A DNA stretch of 64,000 nt from Klebsiella aerogenes KCTC 2190 (GTDB lineage Bacteria > Pseudomonadota > Gammaproteobacteria > Enterobacterales > Enterobacteriaceae): contig NC_015663.1 of NCBI RefSeq assembly GCF_000215745.1, positions 3,968,001 through 4,032,000 of the forward strand, written 5' to 3'. The position numbers were made by a program, and so were the translations under genes. The notes under the pieces were generated by a model. The model ran no database searches, was not told the DNA's origin, and saw only the letters and a program-made list of their open reading frames with translations. Within the stretch, counting starts at the first letter, position 1. Each line of letters begins with the position of its first letter. Below are positions 20,184-29,350 of this stretch, piece after piece.

Positions 20184-21188
20184 TCACTGACGGGGGGAAA
20201 ACTTTTTTCGATATTGCAGCGGGCTCACGGCGAAATGCTGGCGAAAGTGATGACGTAGCGTACTGGCATTAGCGAAACCGCAGATTTCGGCGATTCTGTC
20301 GATGCTGAGGCGGCTGTCGGTGAGCTGCTGGCGGGCGCGAAGCAACCGCTCATCGAGCAGCCAGCGGGCCGGTGATTTGCCGGTCGCCTGTTGAAAACGG
20401 CGCAAGAAAGTGCGCGGGCTCATATCCATCCGTTGCGCCAGCGAGGCGAGGGTATGGCTCTCAGCGAGATGCTGATGCAGGTAATCAAACAGCTGGCCGA
20501 GGCGCTGGCTTTCACGCGCTGTAGCCACCGGGCGAATCACCTGCTGCGCCTGCCCACCGTCGCGGTGCGGCGACACCACCAGCCGCCGTGCGACGATATT
20601 CGCCGCTTCATGGCCGAAATCTTCGCGCACCAGATGCAGACAGAGATCGATGCCCGCGGCGCTGCCGGCGGAGGTCATCAGCCGCGCATCGCCAACGTAC
20701 AGCACGTCTTCCACCACCTCAATCAACGGAAAACGCTGCTGCAGCCGGGCAGTATAACGCCAATGGGTGGTGGCCTGCCGCCCATTGAGCAATCCGGCGG
20801 CGGCGAGCACAAACACCCCGGAACAGATAGAAACGATTCTGCAGCCGCGCGCGTACGCAGCCGCCAGCGCCTGGCACAACGCTTGAGGAACATCGCTTTC
20901 TATACCACGCCAGCCGGGCACCACGATGGTGTCCGCTTCATCAAGCAGCGCCAGCCCGCCATCGCTGACGATACGGATACCGCCGGTGGCGCGAAGCTCG
21001 CCATCATCGACGGCGGCGACCGCGAACCGATACCAGCTTTCCCCCATTTCCGGGCGCGGGAGGCCAAAAATCTCCACCGCCACGCCGAATTCAAATGTAC
21101 ACAGGCCGTCATAGGCCAGAACGACGACTTTTGGTGGTGACAGTGTCACATTGCGGGTTGTCAGGATTTCAGCGTTTTCTGTCATCAA
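20184..21188 (-). CDS. FtrA/GlxA-like AraC-family regulator
   Basis: The 334-residue protein joins a DJ-1/PfpI (class I amidotransferase-like) domain (residues about 18-190, nucleophile-elbow cysteine in SICSGVF) to a C-terminal AraC double helix-turn-helix (TLASLAQRMDMSPRTFLRRF; IDRIAEICGFANASTLRHHF). This is the FtrA/GlxA plan. It faces a rhodanese gene across 65 bp, a pairing seen for FtrA-type regulators, so it probably controls that gene. The DJ-1 domain is likely a sensor rather than an enzyme. Confidence 0.87.
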   Translation of the reverse strand: MMTENAEILTTRNVTLSPPKVVVLAYDGLCTFEFGVAVEIFGLPRPEMGESWYRFAVAAVDDGELRATGGIRIVSDGGLALLDEADTIVVPGWRGIESDVPQALCQALAAAYARGCRIVSICSGVFVLAAAGLLNGRQATTHWRYTARLQQRFPLIEVVEDVLYVGDARLMTSAGSAAGIDLCLHLVREDFGHEAANIVARRLVVSPHRDGGQAQQVIRPVATARESQRLGQLFDYLHQHLAESHTLASLAQRMDMSPRTFLRRFQQATGKSPARWLLDERLLRARQQLTDSRLSIDRIAEICGFANASTLRHHFRQHFAVSPLQYRKKFSPRQ

Positions 21189-21253
21189 TGGGGGCGGTGG
21201 TCCGGGTACGGTGGTGGTTAAAGTAGTGTTACCACAGACAAGGAGAATACGCC

Positions 21254-21667
21254 ATGAGTGTTGTAAGCCAATTTACACCAGCCGCCCCGGTCGATGCCGC
21301 TGCCTGGTTTGCCCATAAATTGAGTTTCGAAACCGACTGCGCGGATGTCCATCACGCCATGCAGCACGGCGAACAGGACTTTGTGCTACTGCACGTGATT
21401 GGCAGTCATGATGTGTTTGCCCGTCGCCACCTGCCTGGCGCGCTGCATCTGCCGCATCGCGAGATCAATGCCGCGCGAATGGCGCAGTGGCCCTCGGAAA
21501 CGCTGTTTGTTGTCTATTGCGCCGGGCCGCACTGCAACGGCGCGGATATTGCCGCCTTAAAGCTGGCGCAGCTTGGCAGACCGGTAAAAATGATGCTCGG
21601 CGGCCTGACCGGTTGGGCGGATGAGGGGTTCGCATTTAGCCTCAGCGAAGCCAGCAACATGAAATAA
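21254..21667 (+). CDS. Rhodanese-like sulfurtransferase domain protein
   Basis: A single rhodanese domain of 137 residues. The CH2A-like motif is FARRHLPGALHLPHREI and the active-site loop is YCAGPHCNGA, with Cys in the expected place; the loop is not the six-residue CxxGxR form of thiosulfate sulfurtransferases, so the natural substrate is open. The end (MLGGLTGWADEGF) is the conserved last helix. AAGGAG precedes the ATG. It is divergent from the FtrA-like regulator. Confidence 0.88.
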   Translation: MSVVSQFTPAAPVDAAAWFAHKLSFETDCADVHHAMQHGEQDFVLLHVIGSHDVFARRHLPGALHLPHREINAARMAQWPSETLFVVYCAGPHCNGADIAALKLAQLGRPVKMMLGGLTGWADEGFAFSLSEASNMK

Positions 21668-21724
21668 ATTCAACAGCCATGAATTTTTCTCGTTTGCCGA
21701 TGCTCTCTCCGCATGACAGTATCT

Positions 21725-21748
21725 GGACATATAGACATCCAGAAGTCT
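21725..21748 (+). promoter_or_regulatory. Tandem MetJ boxes
   Basis: Three adjacent 8-mers match the met box AGACGTCT: GGACATAT (5/8), AGACATCC (6/8) and AGAAGTCT (7/8). Tandem 8-bp spacing is the form bound by MetJ dimers. The site lies 62 bp before a methionine-synthase-like gene, which makes methionine/SAM repression likely. Confidence 0.75.
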
Positions 21749-21771
21749 AAAAATTCAAATAATGAATTATC

Positions 21772-21797
21772 ACGGCGGGCAACTACCTGCCTGCCGT
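21772..21797 (+). other. Leader hairpin before the methyltransferase gene
   Basis: ACGGCGGGCA and TGCCTGCCGT pair with one G-T wobble round a six-base loop, directly before the ribosome site AAGGAGAG. It may affect translation or act as a weak attenuator. Confidence 0.4.
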
Positions 21798-21809
21798 TAA
21801 GGAGAGAAC

Positions 21810-22913
21810 ATGCAACGTCACCAGGCCCCGTTCCGTGCAGATATTGTCGGCAGTTTTTTACGTCCTGACGCTATTAAGCAGGCGCGCCTGCAGCTGGCGC
21901 AAGGCAATATTGATGCCGGCCATCTGCGTGAAATTGAGAATGAAGCCATCCGCCAACTGGTTCAGCAGCAGTGCGATTGCGGCCTGCACGTGGTGACCGA
22001 CGGTGAGTTCCGGCGCGCGTGGTGGCACTTCGACTTCTTCGACGGTCTGGAAGGCGTGGAACGTTACGATTCAGAGAAAGGTATTCAGTTCAACGGCGTA
22101 CAGACCAAAGCGCACGGCGTGCGCGTGACCGGTAAACTGGGCTTCGGCAACCATCCAATGCTGGAAGATTTCCGCTTTTTGAAAAGCGTCAGCGGCAATG
22201 CGCAGCCGAAAATGACCATCCCCAGCCCCAGCGTGCTGCACTTCCGCGGCGGGCGAAAAGATATCGATAGCACGGTATACCCGGACCTGGCCGAATACTT
22301 TGACGATTTAGCAACCACCTGGCGTGACGCGATCCGCGCTTTCTATGACGCTGGCTGCCGTTATCTGCAACTCGATGACACCGTCTGGGCCTATTTATGT
22401 TCAGACGAACAACGCCAGCAGGTACGCGAACGTGGTGACGATCCGGACGAACTGGCGCGTACCTATGCCCGGGTGCTGAATAAAGCGCTGGAAGGGAAAC
22501 CGCAGGATCTGACCGTTGGTCTGCACGTCTGTCGCGGTAACTTCCGTTCGACCTGGATTTCAGAGGGCGGCTACGAGCCCGTGGCGGAAATTCTCTTCGG
22601 CGGCGTCAACATCGATGCGTTCTTCCTCGAATATGATAATGACCGTTCCGGTGATTTTGCCCCGCTGCGCTTTATCCGACCAGGCCATCAGCAGGTGGTA
22701 CTGGGGCTGATTACCACCAAGAATGGCGAACTGGAAAACCCGGAAGGCGTGAAGGCGCGCCTGCAGGAGGCGGCGCAGTATGTGCCGCTGGAGCAGATTT
22801 GCCTGAGCCCGCAGTGCGGCTTTGCCTCCACCGAAGAGGGCAATTCGTTAAGCGAAGCCCAGCAGTGGGATAAAGTGCGGCTGGTCACAGGGATCGCCGC
22901 CCAGGTCTGGTAA
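21810..22913 (+). CDS. MetE C-domain-like methyltransferase (YxjG/YxjH type)
   Basis: The 367-residue protein matches the C-terminal, catalytic half of cobalamin-independent methionine synthase, the short form found as YxjG/YxjH. Conserved features include the N-terminal FRADIVGSFLRP, DGEFRRAWWHFDFF, LQLDDTVWAYLC, the zinc-region HVCRGNFRS and the final LSPQCGFAST with its zinc-ligand cysteine. It probably transfers a methyl group to homocysteine from a small methyl donor rather than from methyl-folate. Upstream tandem MetJ boxes support a methionine role. Confidence 0.87.
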   Translation: MQRHQAPFRADIVGSFLRPDAIKQARLQLAQGNIDAGHLREIENEAIRQLVQQQCDCGLHVVTDGEFRRAWWHFDFFDGLEGVERYDSEKGIQFNGVQTKAHGVRVTGKLGFGNHPMLEDFRFLKSVSGNAQPKMTIPSPSVLHFRGGRKDIDSTVYPDLAEYFDDLATTWRDAIRAFYDAGCRYLQLDDTVWAYLCSDEQRQQVRERGDDPDELARTYARVLNKALEGKPQDLTVGLHVCRGNFRSTWISEGGYEPVAEILFGGVNIDAFFLEYDNDRSGDFAPLRFIRPGHQQVVLGLITTKNGELENPEGVKARLQEAAQYVPLEQICLSPQCGFASTEEGNSLSEAQQWDKVRLVTGIAAQVW

Positions 22914-22919
22914 GGAGAT

Positions 22920-22942
22920 AGCCCGCATTAAGCGGGCTTTTT
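22920..22942 (+). terminator. Intrinsic terminator of the methyltransferase gene
   Basis: AGCCCGC, loop ATTAA, GCGGGCT, then a T-run. It ends exactly where the convergent XRE gene stops. Confidence 0.85.
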
Positions 22943-23413
22943 CTATTTGCGCAGCAGGCGCTGTAGGCGTGCCTGTCGCCAGTGGCGGATCCACCCGGCA
23001 AAGACAAACAGACGTAATCCCCGTAGTAGCAATAATGCACCCCAGACGATCGCCACCCACACTGACCAGTAGACATCCGGTTGGGTGAAATGATTAATCA
23101 CCAGCAACAAAACGCAAACCGTGACCGCCACGCTTAGCGAGCGGAAAAAACGGCTCTCCTGATGCAGACGGCTTTTCGCTTCTTCGATCCGTAAATCGAG
23201 CGACGCTTCGTGACCGACAGGCGCATCGTCGCTGAGTTCGGCCACATTTATCTCAAACACTGCCGCCAGAGCGCTCAGGGTTTCTAACCCCGGGCGATCG
23301 CCGTTTTCGATCCTCTGGATAGTGCGAACGCTGACGCCAGCCAGTTCGGCAAGCTGTTCCTGGGACCAGGCGCGCTGCAGACGTAATTGTTTGACTCGGG
23401 TACTGCTGTTCAT
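22943..23413 (-). CDS. XRE-family regulator with two transmembrane helices
   Basis: The 156-residue protein has a Cro/CI helix-turn-helix at residues about 8-62 (RLQRAWSQEQLAELAGVSVR; IENGDRPGLETLSALA) followed by a linker and two hydrophobic helices (SLSVAVTVCVLLLVINHF; VWVAIVWGALLLLRGL). This is the HTH-plus-2TM type of membrane-anchored regulator. It lies next to ydeE on the same strand (115 bp between). Target and signal are unknown. Confidence 0.8.
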   Translation of the reverse strand: MNSSTRVKQLRLQRAWSQEQLAELAGVSVRTIQRIENGDRPGLETLSALAAVFEINVAELSDDAPVGHEASLDLRIEEAKSRLHQESRFFRSLSVAVTVCVLLLVINHFTQPDVYWSVWVAIVWGALLLLRGLRLFVFAGWIRHWRQARLQRLLRK

Positions 23414-23528
23414 GATGTTAATCTCCGGATGGGAACCTGAGACCAGTGTGGTTTTTTAGCCTGCCGGGCGCCACGACAGGCACCCGACAGACAGACGACA
23501 GCAACCCGACAGCCGCATGACGCGCGGT

Positions 23529-24713
23529 TTACGCCTGTACGGTTTGCCACGGACGCACGTTCATGCCGCGGAAAATCATCAGCCAGGCGGCGACTATCGC
23601 CAGCATTAAAATGAAGAATAGCGACCAGTGCGGCAGATGGGTGAGGATTATCCCGGTTAGCATCGGATTGAACGCCGCGCCTAACCAGCCTAACGACTGG
23701 GCGGAAAAGTAGCTGGCTTTCATACCGGGTGGGGCAATCTGATCGATCAGCATATATTCGCCCGGCGCATAAATAATTTCGCCAAGGGTAAAGATGGCGG
23801 CGGAAATGCCCCACATCAGCAGATTATTACCGGAGAGGATAAACCCGCCGAGACCCAACACATAGCACAGGGTGCCGAAGGTCATTAGCGGGCGGATGTT
23901 TCGCGCCGAAAGCCGTCGCCCGACGGCATATTGCAACGCGACGACCACCGCGGCGTTGACCGGCAGCACTACCGCGACCACTTTTTCCGCGAAGTCGCTG
24001 GTGCCTGCGGCCAGCACATACTGCGAAATGCAGGAGGCGAAAGAGCCGCCGACAAATGACGCCAGCAAGCCGGAAAAGGTAAACCACAGCAAGGCGCGGT
24101 CGCGCAAAAGCACCGACGGCGTCCACTGCGGCGTGATGCCTTCCGCACTGGCGGCAGAGGTGCGCTCGACGAAGAGCTGAATAAACACCAGCGGGAAGGC
24201 GGCGCACAGCGCAGCCAGCCAGAAAGGCAGGTTAATACTCTGCATTACCAGCAGGGTGCCGATTGGCGGCCCAACGGTCCAGCCGATATTGAGGAAGGTA
24301 TAGTTGAGCGAAAAGATGCGCGCTTTTTTCTCCGGCGTCAGCACGTCGGCAAACCAGGCTTTCAGTACCGTGGAGAAAACCGAATAGGCGCAGTTGATCA
24401 ATGAGAAAAAGAACACCACCAGCGCCACGCTATTGACCGCGGGGATGGCGATAAAGCCCACGATAAACGCCACGATGGCGATCAGCATATAGCGTTTTTT
24501 GTCGAACTTATCGGCAAGAATACCGAAGCCCATGCTGAAGATAACGCCGACGACCAGCGCGACGGAGAGCGCATAGCCAATGACATCGACTTCCAGCTGG
24601 AACCGACGGGTGAGATAAATCGTCATAAAAGGAAGCGTTGCGCCGCGGCCGATGGTTAACAGCAACGACGACGCCAACAGCGCTACCGTTGAGCGCCTGA
24701 TGGTGGTTGTCAT
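23529..24713 (-). CDS. ydeE: YdeE, MFS efflux transporter
   Basis: A 394-residue, twelve-helix MFS protein with the motif GILADKFDKKRYML in the first cytoplasmic loop. It corresponds along its length to E. coli YdeE (LLASSLLLTIGRGATLPFM; ASYFSAQSLGWLGAA), linked to dipeptide export and tolerance to arabinose/IPTG toxicity. It is divergent from eamA, as in E. coli. Confidence 0.9.
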   Translation of the reverse strand: MTTTIRRSTVALLASSLLLTIGRGATLPFMTIYLTRRFQLEVDVIGYALSVALVVGVIFSMGFGILADKFDKKRYMLIAIVAFIVGFIAIPAVNSVALVVFFFSLINCAYSVFSTVLKAWFADVLTPEKKARIFSLNYTFLNIGWTVGPPIGTLLVMQSINLPFWLAALCAAFPLVFIQLFVERTSAASAEGITPQWTPSVLLRDRALLWFTFSGLLASFVGGSFASCISQYVLAAGTSDFAEKVVAVVLPVNAAVVVALQYAVGRRLSARNIRPLMTFGTLCYVLGLGGFILSGNNLLMWGISAAIFTLGEIIYAPGEYMLIDQIAPPGMKASYFSAQSLGWLGAAFNPMLTGIILTHLPHWSLFFILMLAIVAAWLMIFRGMNVRPWQTVQA

Positions 24714-24906
24714 TTTTTCCTTGCCCGATGAAGTGTTTTATTTTTGTTGTGCCCGATCACAAATAGCATGCTAACTGAGCCTTGTATAGCGGGCTCCGTG
24801 TCGGAAAGTGCCTTCAGCACCTGCTAAAAATAATGATCTGTTCGAGCGGCGGGAATTTGGTTACTTTGACGGTGGTCATCGTTGACCAGGAAGACAGGGG
24901 CTTCGT

Positions 24907-25820
24907 ATGACGCGCAGAGATGGACTGCTGGCAATGCTGGTAGTGGTGGTGTGGGGGCTTAATTTTGTGGTGATTAAGCTCGGGTTACACAATATGCCGC
25001 CGCTGATGCTGGCGGGGTTACGTTTTTGTTGGTGGCGTTTCCGGCGCTGCTGTTCGTTGCGCGGCCCAAAATACCTCTGCGTCTGCTGCTGGGCTACGGC
25101 CTGACCATCAGTTTCGGCCAGTTCGCCTTTTTATTCTGCGCGATTAACCTTGGTATGCCGGCCGGGCTGGCTTCTCTGGTGCTGCAGGCGCAGGCCTTTT
25201 TCACAATCGTGCTGGGCGCTTTTGTCTTTGGCGAGCGGTTACAGGGAAAGCAGGTTGCCGGTATCGCGCTGGCGATTTTTGGCGTCCTGGTACTGGTTGA
25301 GGCCAGCCTTGGTGGCCAGCACGTGCCGCTGGTCGGTTTTATGCTGACTCTGGCGGCGGCGTTTAGCTGGGCCTGCGGTAACATTTTCAACAAGAAGATT
25401 ATGTCTCAGCAGCACAAGCCGCCGATTATGTCGCTGGTGGTGTGGAGCGCGTTGATTCCGGTTTTACCGTTTATGCTGGCGTCGTGTATTGTTGATGGGC
25501 CGCAGGCGATGGCGGCAAGCCTGGTGAATATCGACGCCACGACCGTGCTATCGCTCATGTATCTGGCGTTTGTCGCCACTATTGTTGGTTACGGTATCTG
25601 GGGAGCGCTGCTGGGACGTTATGAAACCTGGCGGGTGGCGCCGTTGTCGCTGTTGGTGCCGGTGGTCGGGATGGCCAGCGCGGCTCTGCTACTCGGTGAA
25701 CGGCTCAATGGCCTGCAGCTGTTGGGGGCGGCGCTGATTATGGGCGGGCTCTACATTAACGTGTTTGGTCTGCGGATGGTGCGCCCGGGCGCGGCGCGGG
25801 ATAAAAAAGCCCCGCGTTAG
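24907..25820 (+). pseudogene. eamA: EamA, cysteine/O-acetylserine exporter, broken by a 1-base deletion
   Basis: Two overlapping frames together encode a 10-helix DMT exporter that follows E. coli EamA (YdeD) throughout. Frame one gives residues up to PPLMLAGLRF; the next residues (MLVAFPALLFVARPK) continue in another frame from about 25026. One base is missing within CGTTTTTGTTG: an A restored after CGTTTT would give CGT TTT ATG TTG and a 304-residue protein (E. coli about 299). Either the gene is recently inactivated or this is a sequencing or assembly error. The rest looks under normal coding constraint. The downstream 795-nt frame from 25026 could in principle be translated from TTG but would lack the first helix. 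Confidence 0.9.
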
Positions 25821-25827
25821 CGGGGCC
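25803..25827 (-). terminator. Terminator of the marRAB operon
   Basis: On the minus strand GCCCCGC, TAAC, GCGGGGC is followed by six T residues. It lies 27 bp after marB and overlaps the last codons of eamA. Confidence 0.85.
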
Positions 25828-25853
25828 CAGGAGATATCAGAACAAGTGGAGCA

Positions 25854-26060
25854 TTAGTTGTAATACGGTACGCCCAGCTCATCCGATTTATCATTGCCGG
25901 CAGCCATGTGATTAAAATCAAACGGCGAGTCGTTATGTTCCGAAGGAATAATCATCGCATCCCGGTTATTGTGGCGAACCGGAGTGGTGGTTTGCTCCGC
26001 GTAACTCTGGCCTGCAGCCAGCGCCATTAGCACGATGGCGGCGGTAGCGAATAATTTCAT
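25854..26060 (-). CDS. marB: MarB, periplasmic mar operon protein
   Basis: The 68-residue product begins with a signal peptide (MKLFATAAIVLMALAAG, cleavage near SYA-EQ) and ends with FDFNHMAAGNDKSDELGVPYYN, the conserved MarB tail. In E. coli MarB dampens marA transcription from the periplasm by an unclear route. It follows marA by 30 bp in the marRAB operon. Confidence 0.9.
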   Translation of the reverse strand: MKLFATAAIVLMALAAGQSYAEQTTTPVRHNNRDAMIIPSEHNDSPFDFNHMAAGNDKSDELGVPYYN

Positions 26061-26090
26061 GATTTCCTCGATACGTCTTTATGCAGGCGA

Positions 26091-26474
26091 TTAACAACAA
26101 TAATTATTTAGTGGCATCAGGTAGCGGGATTCTCCCGGAACGTTGGTGATGCGATATTTGTGCGGCGGAACATCGAAGTAGTTTTTAAACGTTCGCGTCA
26201 GCGTCTGTTGCGATTCAAAACCGTAACGTTCAGCCAGATACAAAATTGGCTCGTTGCTCTGCTTGAGTTTTTGCGCAATCTCCGTCAGCTTACGACTGCG
26301 GATGTACTGGCCCAGCGAGTGGCCGGTCTCTTTCTTGAACATTCTTTGCAGGTGCCATTTGGAGTAACCTGAGCGCTCCGAAACTTTCTCCAGCGACAAT
26401 GGAGATTCCAGGTTCTCTTCGATCCACGACAAAATACTATGGATAGTGATGGCGTCGTTATTGCGTCTGGACAT
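26091..26474 (-). CDS. marA: MarA, AraC-family activator of multidrug resistance
   Basis: The 127-residue protein has only the AraC DNA-binding unit, two helix-turn-helix motifs ([40 protein letters not shown]). It activates the mar/sox/rob regulon (acrAB, tolC, micF) as a monomer at marboxes. Two ATG codons stand together; the second (26474) is six bases from AGAGGT and gives the E. coli length. It lies 17 bp after marR. Confidence 0.96.
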   Translation of the reverse strand: MSRRNNDAITIHSILSWIEENLESPLSLEKVSERSGYSKWHLQRMFKKETGHSLGQYIRSRKLTEIAQKLKQSNEPILYLAERYGFESQQTLTRTFKNYFDVPPHKYRITNVPGESRYLMPLNNYCC

Positions 26475-26491
26475 CATCTTACCTCTTCTTA

Positions 26492-26926
26492 TTACGGCAG
26501 GACTTTCTTGAGCAGTTGCTCAAGCATGACCACTTCGTCTGCCGTTAGATTTTTTGTTAGTTCCTGGTGCAATTTTTGACCCACAACCTGATGACAGTGC
26601 TCACAAAGGGCTGCGCCTTCTGGAGTCAGTTGCACCAGAATGCCGCGCTTGTCATTGGGGTTGGGCAACCGTTCTATCCAGCCTTTGCAGACGAGTCTGT
26701 CGAGCATGCGCGTCATTGCGCCTGGATCGACCGACAGAACGGTCTTCAGCTCAACGGGTGTCGTACATACCTCGCAGCGAATGGAACAGAGCACCCGAAA
26801 TTGGGTAGCGGTGATATCCATGGGTGAAAGGTAGTCGTTGAGCAGTCGATCTTTTTTCTGGTTAACCATCTGGATCAATCGGCCGAGAGGGATCATCTCG
26901 TTGAACAGATTGTTGGTGTTTTCCAT
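26492..26926 (-). CDS. marR: MarR, repressor of the mar operon
   Basis: The 144-residue winged-helix protein has the same length as E. coli MarR. The DNA-binding block is [39 protein letters not shown]; the cysteine of the sensing loop (ALCEHCHQ) is visible. Salicylate-type ligands or copper-driven cysteine oxidation release it from DNA. It is first in marRAB and is preceded by two MarR sites and a marbox. Confidence 0.96.
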   Translation of the reverse strand: MENTNNLFNEMIPLGRLIQMVNQKKDRLLNDYLSPMDITATQFRVLCSIRCEVCTTPVELKTVLSVDPGAMTRMLDRLVCKGWIERLPNPNDKRGILVQLTPEGAALCEHCHQVVGQKLHQELTKNLTADEVVMLEQLLKKVLP

Positions 26927-26931
26927 GATAG

Positions 26932-26943
26932 TTGCCCAGGCAA
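26932..26943 (-). promoter_or_regulatory. MarR operator overlapping the marR ribosome site
   Basis: TTGCCCAGGCAA is a perfect palindrome, five bases upstream of the marR start. It matches the E. coli marO site II position and consensus TTGCCnnGGCAA. Confidence 0.88.
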
Positions 26944-26960
26944 TTATTTAGTTGCGATGG

Positions 26961-26989
26961 ATATTATTGCCGTGGCAATCATAAGTCAA
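26961..26989 (-). promoter_or_regulatory. marRAB promoter with MarR operator in the spacer
   Basis: Minus-strand -35 TTGACT (26984-26989), 17-bp spacer, -10 TAATAT (26961-26966). The spacer contains the palindrome TTGCCACGGCAA (26967-26978), the marO site I equivalent, so MarR blocks polymerase directly. Confidence 0.9.
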
Positions 26990-27003
26990 CATTATGAATT
27001 CGC

Positions 27004-27023
27004 CGATGCCACGATTTGCTAAA
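27004..27023 (-). promoter_or_regulatory. marbox upstream of marRAB
   Basis: On the minus strand TTTAGCAAATCGTGGCATCG closely matches the E. coli mar marbox. It lies just upstream of the -35 box, where MarA, SoxS or Rob would autoactivate the operon. Confidence 0.88.
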
Positions 27024-27188
27024 GAACGATAATTTGATGGTGGTCACTTTTTTCCATTTTACTAACGCTTGTTATTTTTTATAAGCGTGATTTTTTCATG
27101 GGGTGTGGCATCTGCGCTGCTGCTGTCGATATACTCACGGGGTGAAACTGTACTGAAAAAATGATACTTAACGGGATGTTGACTCACT

Positions 27189-27857
27189 ATGCTGGAACTC
27201 TTTAAAGCAATAGGGATCGGTCTGGCGGTGATTTTACCGCTGGCGAACCCGCTCACCACCGTGGCGCTGTTCCTCGGCCTGGCGGGCAATATGAACAACG
27301 CCGAGCGTAACCGGCAATCGTTGATGGCATCGGTGTATGTCTTCGCGATCCTGATGGTGGCGTGGTATGCCGGCCAGGTGGTCATGAATACCTTCGGTAT
27401 TTCCATTCCCGGTCTGCGTATCGCCGGCGGGCTGATCGTGGCTTTTATCGGTTTTCGTATGCTGTTTCCGCAGCAGAAAGCCCATGATTCGATGGAAGCG
27501 AAGATCAAATCGGAAGAACTGCAGGATGAACCCACGGCGAATATCGCCTTCGTGCCGTTGGCGATGCCTAGCACCGCCGGGCCGGGCACCATTGCGATGA
27601 TTATCAGCTCCGCCTCGACGGTGAAGCACGGCGTCGATTTCCCTGATTGGGTAGTATTGGCGGCGCCGCCGATTATCTTCGCGCTGGTGGGGATCATTCT
27701 GTGGGGCTGCCTGCGAAGTTCCGGGGCAATCATGCGGCTGGTGGGGAAAGGCGGCATAGAAGCGATTTCCCGCCTGATGGGTTTCCTGCTGGTCTGTATG
27801 GGGGTTCAGTTCATCATTAACGGCGTGCTGGAGATTATCACCAACTATCACGCCTGA
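27189..27857 (+). CDS. marC: MarC, inner-membrane protein
   Basis: A 222-residue protein with six predicted membrane helices, the UPF0056/MarC family ([31 protein letters not shown]). It is divergent from marRAB across the mar operator. Despite its name it has no shown role in drug resistance; the function is unsettled. Confidence 0.93.
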   Translation: MLELFKAIGIGLAVILPLANPLTTVALFLGLAGNMNNAERNRQSLMASVYVFAILMVAWYAGQVVMNTFGISIPGLRIAGGLIVAFIGFRMLFPQQKAHDSMEAKIKSEELQDEPTANIAFVPLAMPSTAGPGTIAMIISSASTVKHGVDFPDWVVLAAPPIIFALVGIILWGCLRSSGAIMRLVGKGGIEAISRLMGFLLVCMGVQFIINGVLEIITNYHA

Positions 27858-27873
27858 TCGCGATAACTTTCTG

Positions 27874-27907
27874 AAAGGCCCGGCGACGTGTCTGTTTCGG
27901 GCCTTTT
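27874..27907 (+). terminator. Intrinsic terminator of marC
   Basis: AAAGGCCCG and CGGGCCTTT form a 9-bp stem with a T-run at its foot, 17 bp after the marC stop. Confidence 0.75.
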
Positions 27908-27923
27908 GGGGATAGGATGTCGG

Positions 27924-27953
27924 CGCCGCGGGCGGCATTGACCGCCCGCGGCG
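27924..27953 (-). terminator. Perfect 12-bp hairpin downstream of sotB
   Basis: CGCCGCGGGCGG, loop CATTGA, CCGCCCGCGGCG. It starts three bases beyond the sotB stop. No T-run on the minus strand, so the role may be 3'-end protection. Confidence 0.45.
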
Positions 27954-27956
27954 TTA

Positions 27957-29156
27957 TCATGAGTGATGCGCTTGCTGTTCATCAAGCGGCGTTGGCCAGC
28001 GGCGAAAAATCATCACTGCCCAGACCAGCGCCACCAGCGCCGGCACTGCGCCAACGTAGCCTATCGCCGACATCGACAGCTGCGTACTCACCTGGCTGCC
28101 GACCAGCGCGCCGGCGCCTATACCAATATTGAAAATACCCGAAAATAGCGACATCGCGACATCGGTAGCATCCGAAGCCAGCGCCAGCACTTTCACCTGC
28201 ATGCCGAGGCCGATGACCATTATCGCGATCCCCCAAAACACGCTGAGCAGCATCAGCTGGTTGGCGTTCCGTGAGGCGGGTAGCAGCAACAGCAGGCATA
28301 TTAGCAACAGGCCGATAGCGGTGGTAATCAGCGCGGAAGCATGTTGATTGCCCAGCTTGCCGAAGATAATACTGCCGATAATACCTGCGCCGCCGAGCAC
28401 TAACAGCAGTAGGGTGGCGAAGTTACCGCTAAGGCCAGCGACGGTTTGAACGAAGGGTTCAATATAGCTGTATGCCGTGTAGTGCGCGGTCACCACGATA
28501 ACCGTCAGCAGATAAATGCCGAGCAGCGCCGGGCGGCGGAACAGTTCCGGCAGGCTCTTCAGCGAACCGGAATGTTCGCTTGGCAGCGCCGGCAATAGTT
28601 TCGCCAGGCACACCAGCGTCGCTAAAGCGCCAAGACCAATGGCCAGGAAGGTGGTGCGCCAGCCGAAATATTGCCCGACGATACGGCCAATAGGGATGCC
28701 GAACACCATGGCCAGCGCGGTACCGGTGGCGATAAGACTTAGCGCCTGTGCGCGCTTGCCGGGAGGGGCCATACGAATAGCCAGCGCGGAGGTGATCGAC
28801 CAGAACACCGCATGGGCGAACGCAATGCCAATTCGACTCACCACCAGCACCGTGAAGTTCCACGCGAAAAATGACAATACGTGGCTGGCGATAAATAAGA
28901 CGAACAGGCCAATGAGCAGGCGACGGCGCTCCATCTGGCTGGTCAGCAGCATGAATGGCAGCGACATCAATGCCACTACCCAGGCATAAATGGTCAGCAT
29001 GATCCCGACCTGGGCCGTTTCCATGCCGAAGCTGTCGGCGATATCAGACAGCAAACCGACCGGCGCAAATTCCGTGGTATTAAAGATAAAGGCGGCAATT
29101 GCCAGCGTGACGACCCGCAGCCACGCGACTCTGCGTGAGACCGTATTTGTAAGCAT
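27957..29156 (-). CDS. sotB: SotB (YdeA), sugar efflux MFS transporter
   Basis: A twelve-helix, 399-residue DHA1-type exporter that follows E. coli SotB closely ([33 protein letters not shown]). SotB exports arabinose, IPTG and other sugars. The frame is open 24 codons further upstream, but the E. coli-like N-terminus ([14 protein letters not shown]) sets the start at 29156. It converges on marC, as in E. coli. Confidence 0.92.
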   Translation of the reverse strand: MLTNTVSRRVAWLRVVTLAIAAFIFNTTEFAPVGLLSDIADSFGMETAQVGIMLTIYAWVVALMSLPFMLLTSQMERRRLLIGLFVLFIASHVLSFFAWNFTVLVVSRIGIAFAHAVFWSITSALAIRMAPPGKRAQALSLIATGTALAMVFGIPIGRIVGQYFGWRTTFLAIGLGALATLVCLAKLLPALPSEHSGSLKSLPELFRRPALLGIYLLTVIVVTAHYTAYSYIEPFVQTVAGLSGNFATLLLLVLGGAGIIGSIIFGKLGNQHASALITTAIGLLLICLLLLLPASRNANQLMLLSVFWGIAIMVIGLGMQVKVLALASDATDVAMSLFSGIFNIGIGAGALVGSQVSTQLSMSAIGYVGAVPALVALVWAVMIFRRWPTPLDEQQAHHS

Positions 29157-29350
29157 AAATTCCGGGCTGGTAGTAATGAGAAGAAGAGAAGGCGATCTTA
29201 AAACGAATGCTGCTGAAAATACAATCACTTTGTGATCTGTGTCTCATTTTATGCTGACACCTGTGCCTGCTAACAACTTAATTTTTCAGCTAATAGTGTG
29301 CACCCGCGCTTTCTGTGTCATGTTGATAGACGATAAAAAAGGGGAGCACG

